Shown here: positions 38,536 to 39,083 of the stretch, in pieces
How positions within the stretch are numbered: position 1 is the first letter of the stretch
How the letters are laid out: each line of letters starts with the position of its first letter
IMG/VR virus record: IMGVR_UViG_3300035661_000159
Location: 1 to 39,083 of that record
Source of the DNA: a virus
Reading direction: 5' to 3' (one strand)
Length of the DNA: 39,083 nt
Made by a program: the position numbers and the translations under genes
The notes under the pieces: model-generated
Told to the model about the DNA's origin: nothing
Databases searched by the model: none
Seen by the model: the letters and a program-made list of their open reading frames with translations, nothing else

Positions 38536-38584
38536 GTTAGGTTCTGCTGAGATACCGGCATGGAACCATATCGGTGAGCATAAC
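38536..38584. other. Long imperfect hairpin between ssb and the next gene
   Basis: GTTA/TAAC, TGCT/AGCA, ACCG/CGGT and ATGG-AA-CCAT nest in order over 49 bases, with unpaired bases mainly on the 5' side. The stretch GCATAACGTA at its end also occurs at 70-79 in hairpin repeat copy 1. There is no T-run, so a terminator is unlikely. It fills most of the 107-base gap after ssb. Confidence 0.55.
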
Positions 38585-38617
38585 GTAATATTATGAGCTT
38601 TTAACAGGATAATTGAA

Positions 38618-38890
38618 ATGAGCGAAGATGAACAAATTAACATGAAAAACCCAGTAGTATCCATGTCCGACTTGACCGTAGGGTTGGGGGTGAAACGTGA
38701 GCTTTTTAGCTTCCATTGCGAACAGGATTGGGTCAACAAAGCTCAAAGCCGTTATGCAAACTGCGGAGTTAGGAAAGGGTTTTACATCACTCTTGATGCA
38801 GATGGGCGAGTCATGCACATGGGAAAATGTTTTAAAAATGCCACCTACCCGGTAAAAGTTTATGAATTGGCAACAACGTGGGTTGATTAA
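38618..38890 (+). CDS. Small conserved phage protein (90 aa)
   Basis: The protein MSEDEQINMKNPVVSMSD is followed by ELFSFHCEQDWVNKAQSRYA, then GVRKGFYITLDADGRVMHMG and YPVKVYELATTWVD. The FSFH-x2-QDWVNKA and ITLDADGRV segments recur in small phage proteins of unknown function. It has no strong ribosome site (ACAGGATAATTGAA). Its TAA is directly followed by hairpin repeat copy 2, mirroring the arrangement at 75/70. Confidence 0.68.
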   Translation: MSEDEQINMKNPVVSMSDLTVGLGVKRELFSFHCEQDWVNKAQSRYANCGVRKGFYITLDADGRVMHMGKCFKNATYPVKVYELATTWVD

Positions 38891-38948
38891 CCACAACATA
38901 AAGTTAACCGACTCACTTTAACAAGTCTGAGTTGAACGATGGGTTAAC
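38891..38948. repeat. attC-like hairpin repeat, copy 2
   Basis: This 58-bp element begins at the base after a stop codon. GTTAACC (38903-38909) pairs perfectly with GGTTAAC (38942-38948), and CTCA (38912-38915) with TGAG (38928-38931). The same positions pair in copy 1 with changed bases (CTCG/CGAG; TTAGCC/GGTTAG), so pairing is conserved. Read on the - strand it keeps TAACCCATCGTTCAACTC and GGTTAACT of an attC-like site, though the last core (GTTGTGG) is degenerate. Confidence 0.7.
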
Positions 38949-38968
38949 TTTAATCGAAGAGGTGAATG

Positions 38969-39083
38969 ATGGAAACATTAGCAGATGCTTTACTGAAAGA
39001 AATGGTGCGAGTGCGCGAAGTGCTTAGACACTGCAATGAGATTGGGCCAGCCGCTATGTTCTGCGCAGCCTTCATTGAGCAGG
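38969..39083 (+). CDS. Small conserved phage protein, 5' part (partial)
   Basis: The window ends inside this gene after 38 codons. METLADALLKEMVRVREVL then GPAAMFCAAFIEQ matches the start of a common phage family with RVRELL and GPAGxFGAxxIE motifs. The ribosome site GAAGAGG and the double ATG are duplicated at 331-344. It is the cassette-like gene behind hairpin repeat copy 2. The family's function is unknown. Confidence 0.68.
   Translation, partial: METLADALLKEMVRVREVLRHCNEIGPAAMFCAAFIEQ

Noticed and set aside
1-39083. Circular genome closed by joining the two window ends
   Set aside because: Joining gives a truncated chimera of two different small phage proteins, not one intact gene, so sequence is missing between the ends.
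1-39083. tRNA genes, insertion sequences, transposases, integrase and retron-like elements
   Set aside because: I looked for cloverleaf sequence, terminal inverted repeats with transposase genes, and tyrosine or serine recombinase motifs and saw none.

Overview
The window is most of a tailed double-stranded DNA phage genome of about 39 kb or more, or an equivalent prophage. The tape measure protein, tail tube protein, tail terminator, P22-type coat protein and frameshifted tail assembly chaperones all point to a long, non-contractile (siphovirus-type) tail. The homologues I recognise (GH24 lysozyme, DUF4055 portal, ERF annealase, YqaJ nuclease, RusA, YbcO/DUF1364, IbrA/IbrB-like pair) fit a phage of a proteobacterium. 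The sequence does not identify the host further. I see no integrase, CI-type repressor, tRNA or CRISPR. Both window ends cut through a gene and the two ends do not join into one reading frame, so some sequence is missing or the map opens there.

Layout. (1) 1-478, + strand: the end of one small gene and three very short ones. (2) 486-28194, - strand: one almost gapless late operon read from right to left. It runs through a small basic protein, an IbrA/IbrB-like pair, a lipoprotein, terminase small and large subunits, portal, four virion genes including a 942-residue repeat protein, minor head protein, scaffold, P22-type coat, connectors, tail terminator, tail tube, chaperones G/GT made by -1 frameshift, tape measure, tail tip, tail fibres, and a lysis group ending in lysozyme. 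(3) 28242-28709, - strand: an ASCH-domain gene, separated from the late operon by a bidirectional terminator. (4) 28812-32143, + strand: an early operon of small unknown genes behind two good sigma-70 promoters. (5) 35614-32124, - strand: a lambda PR-like operon holding a Cro-like gene, a terminator, a structured leader, an O-like initiator carrying the replication origin iterons, a P-like protein, nin-type genes and RusA. (6) 35675-39083, + strand: a lambda PL-like recombination operon (ERF annealase, YqaJ exonuclease, SSB) running into small accessory genes.

The control logic looks lambda-like. Divergent promoters at 35.6-35.7 kb drive recombination on one side and replication on the other. 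The 35.6 kb leftward promoter shares an unusual sequence block with the promoter of the ASCH gene at 28.7 kb, which suggests one regulator controls both.

The most unusual feature is a family of imperfect hairpin repeats at 70-128 and 38891-38948, with a deleted copy at 311-344. Each sits exactly between small accessory genes. On the - strand they resemble integron attC recombination sites, and on the + strand their paired positions covary. Other points of interest are the switch-like leader ahead of the initiator gene, 11-bp iterons inside the initiator gene, a 16-unit repeat protein encoded in the head module, a 34-residue membrane peptide in the lysis group and a 54-residue lipoprotein beside the terminase.
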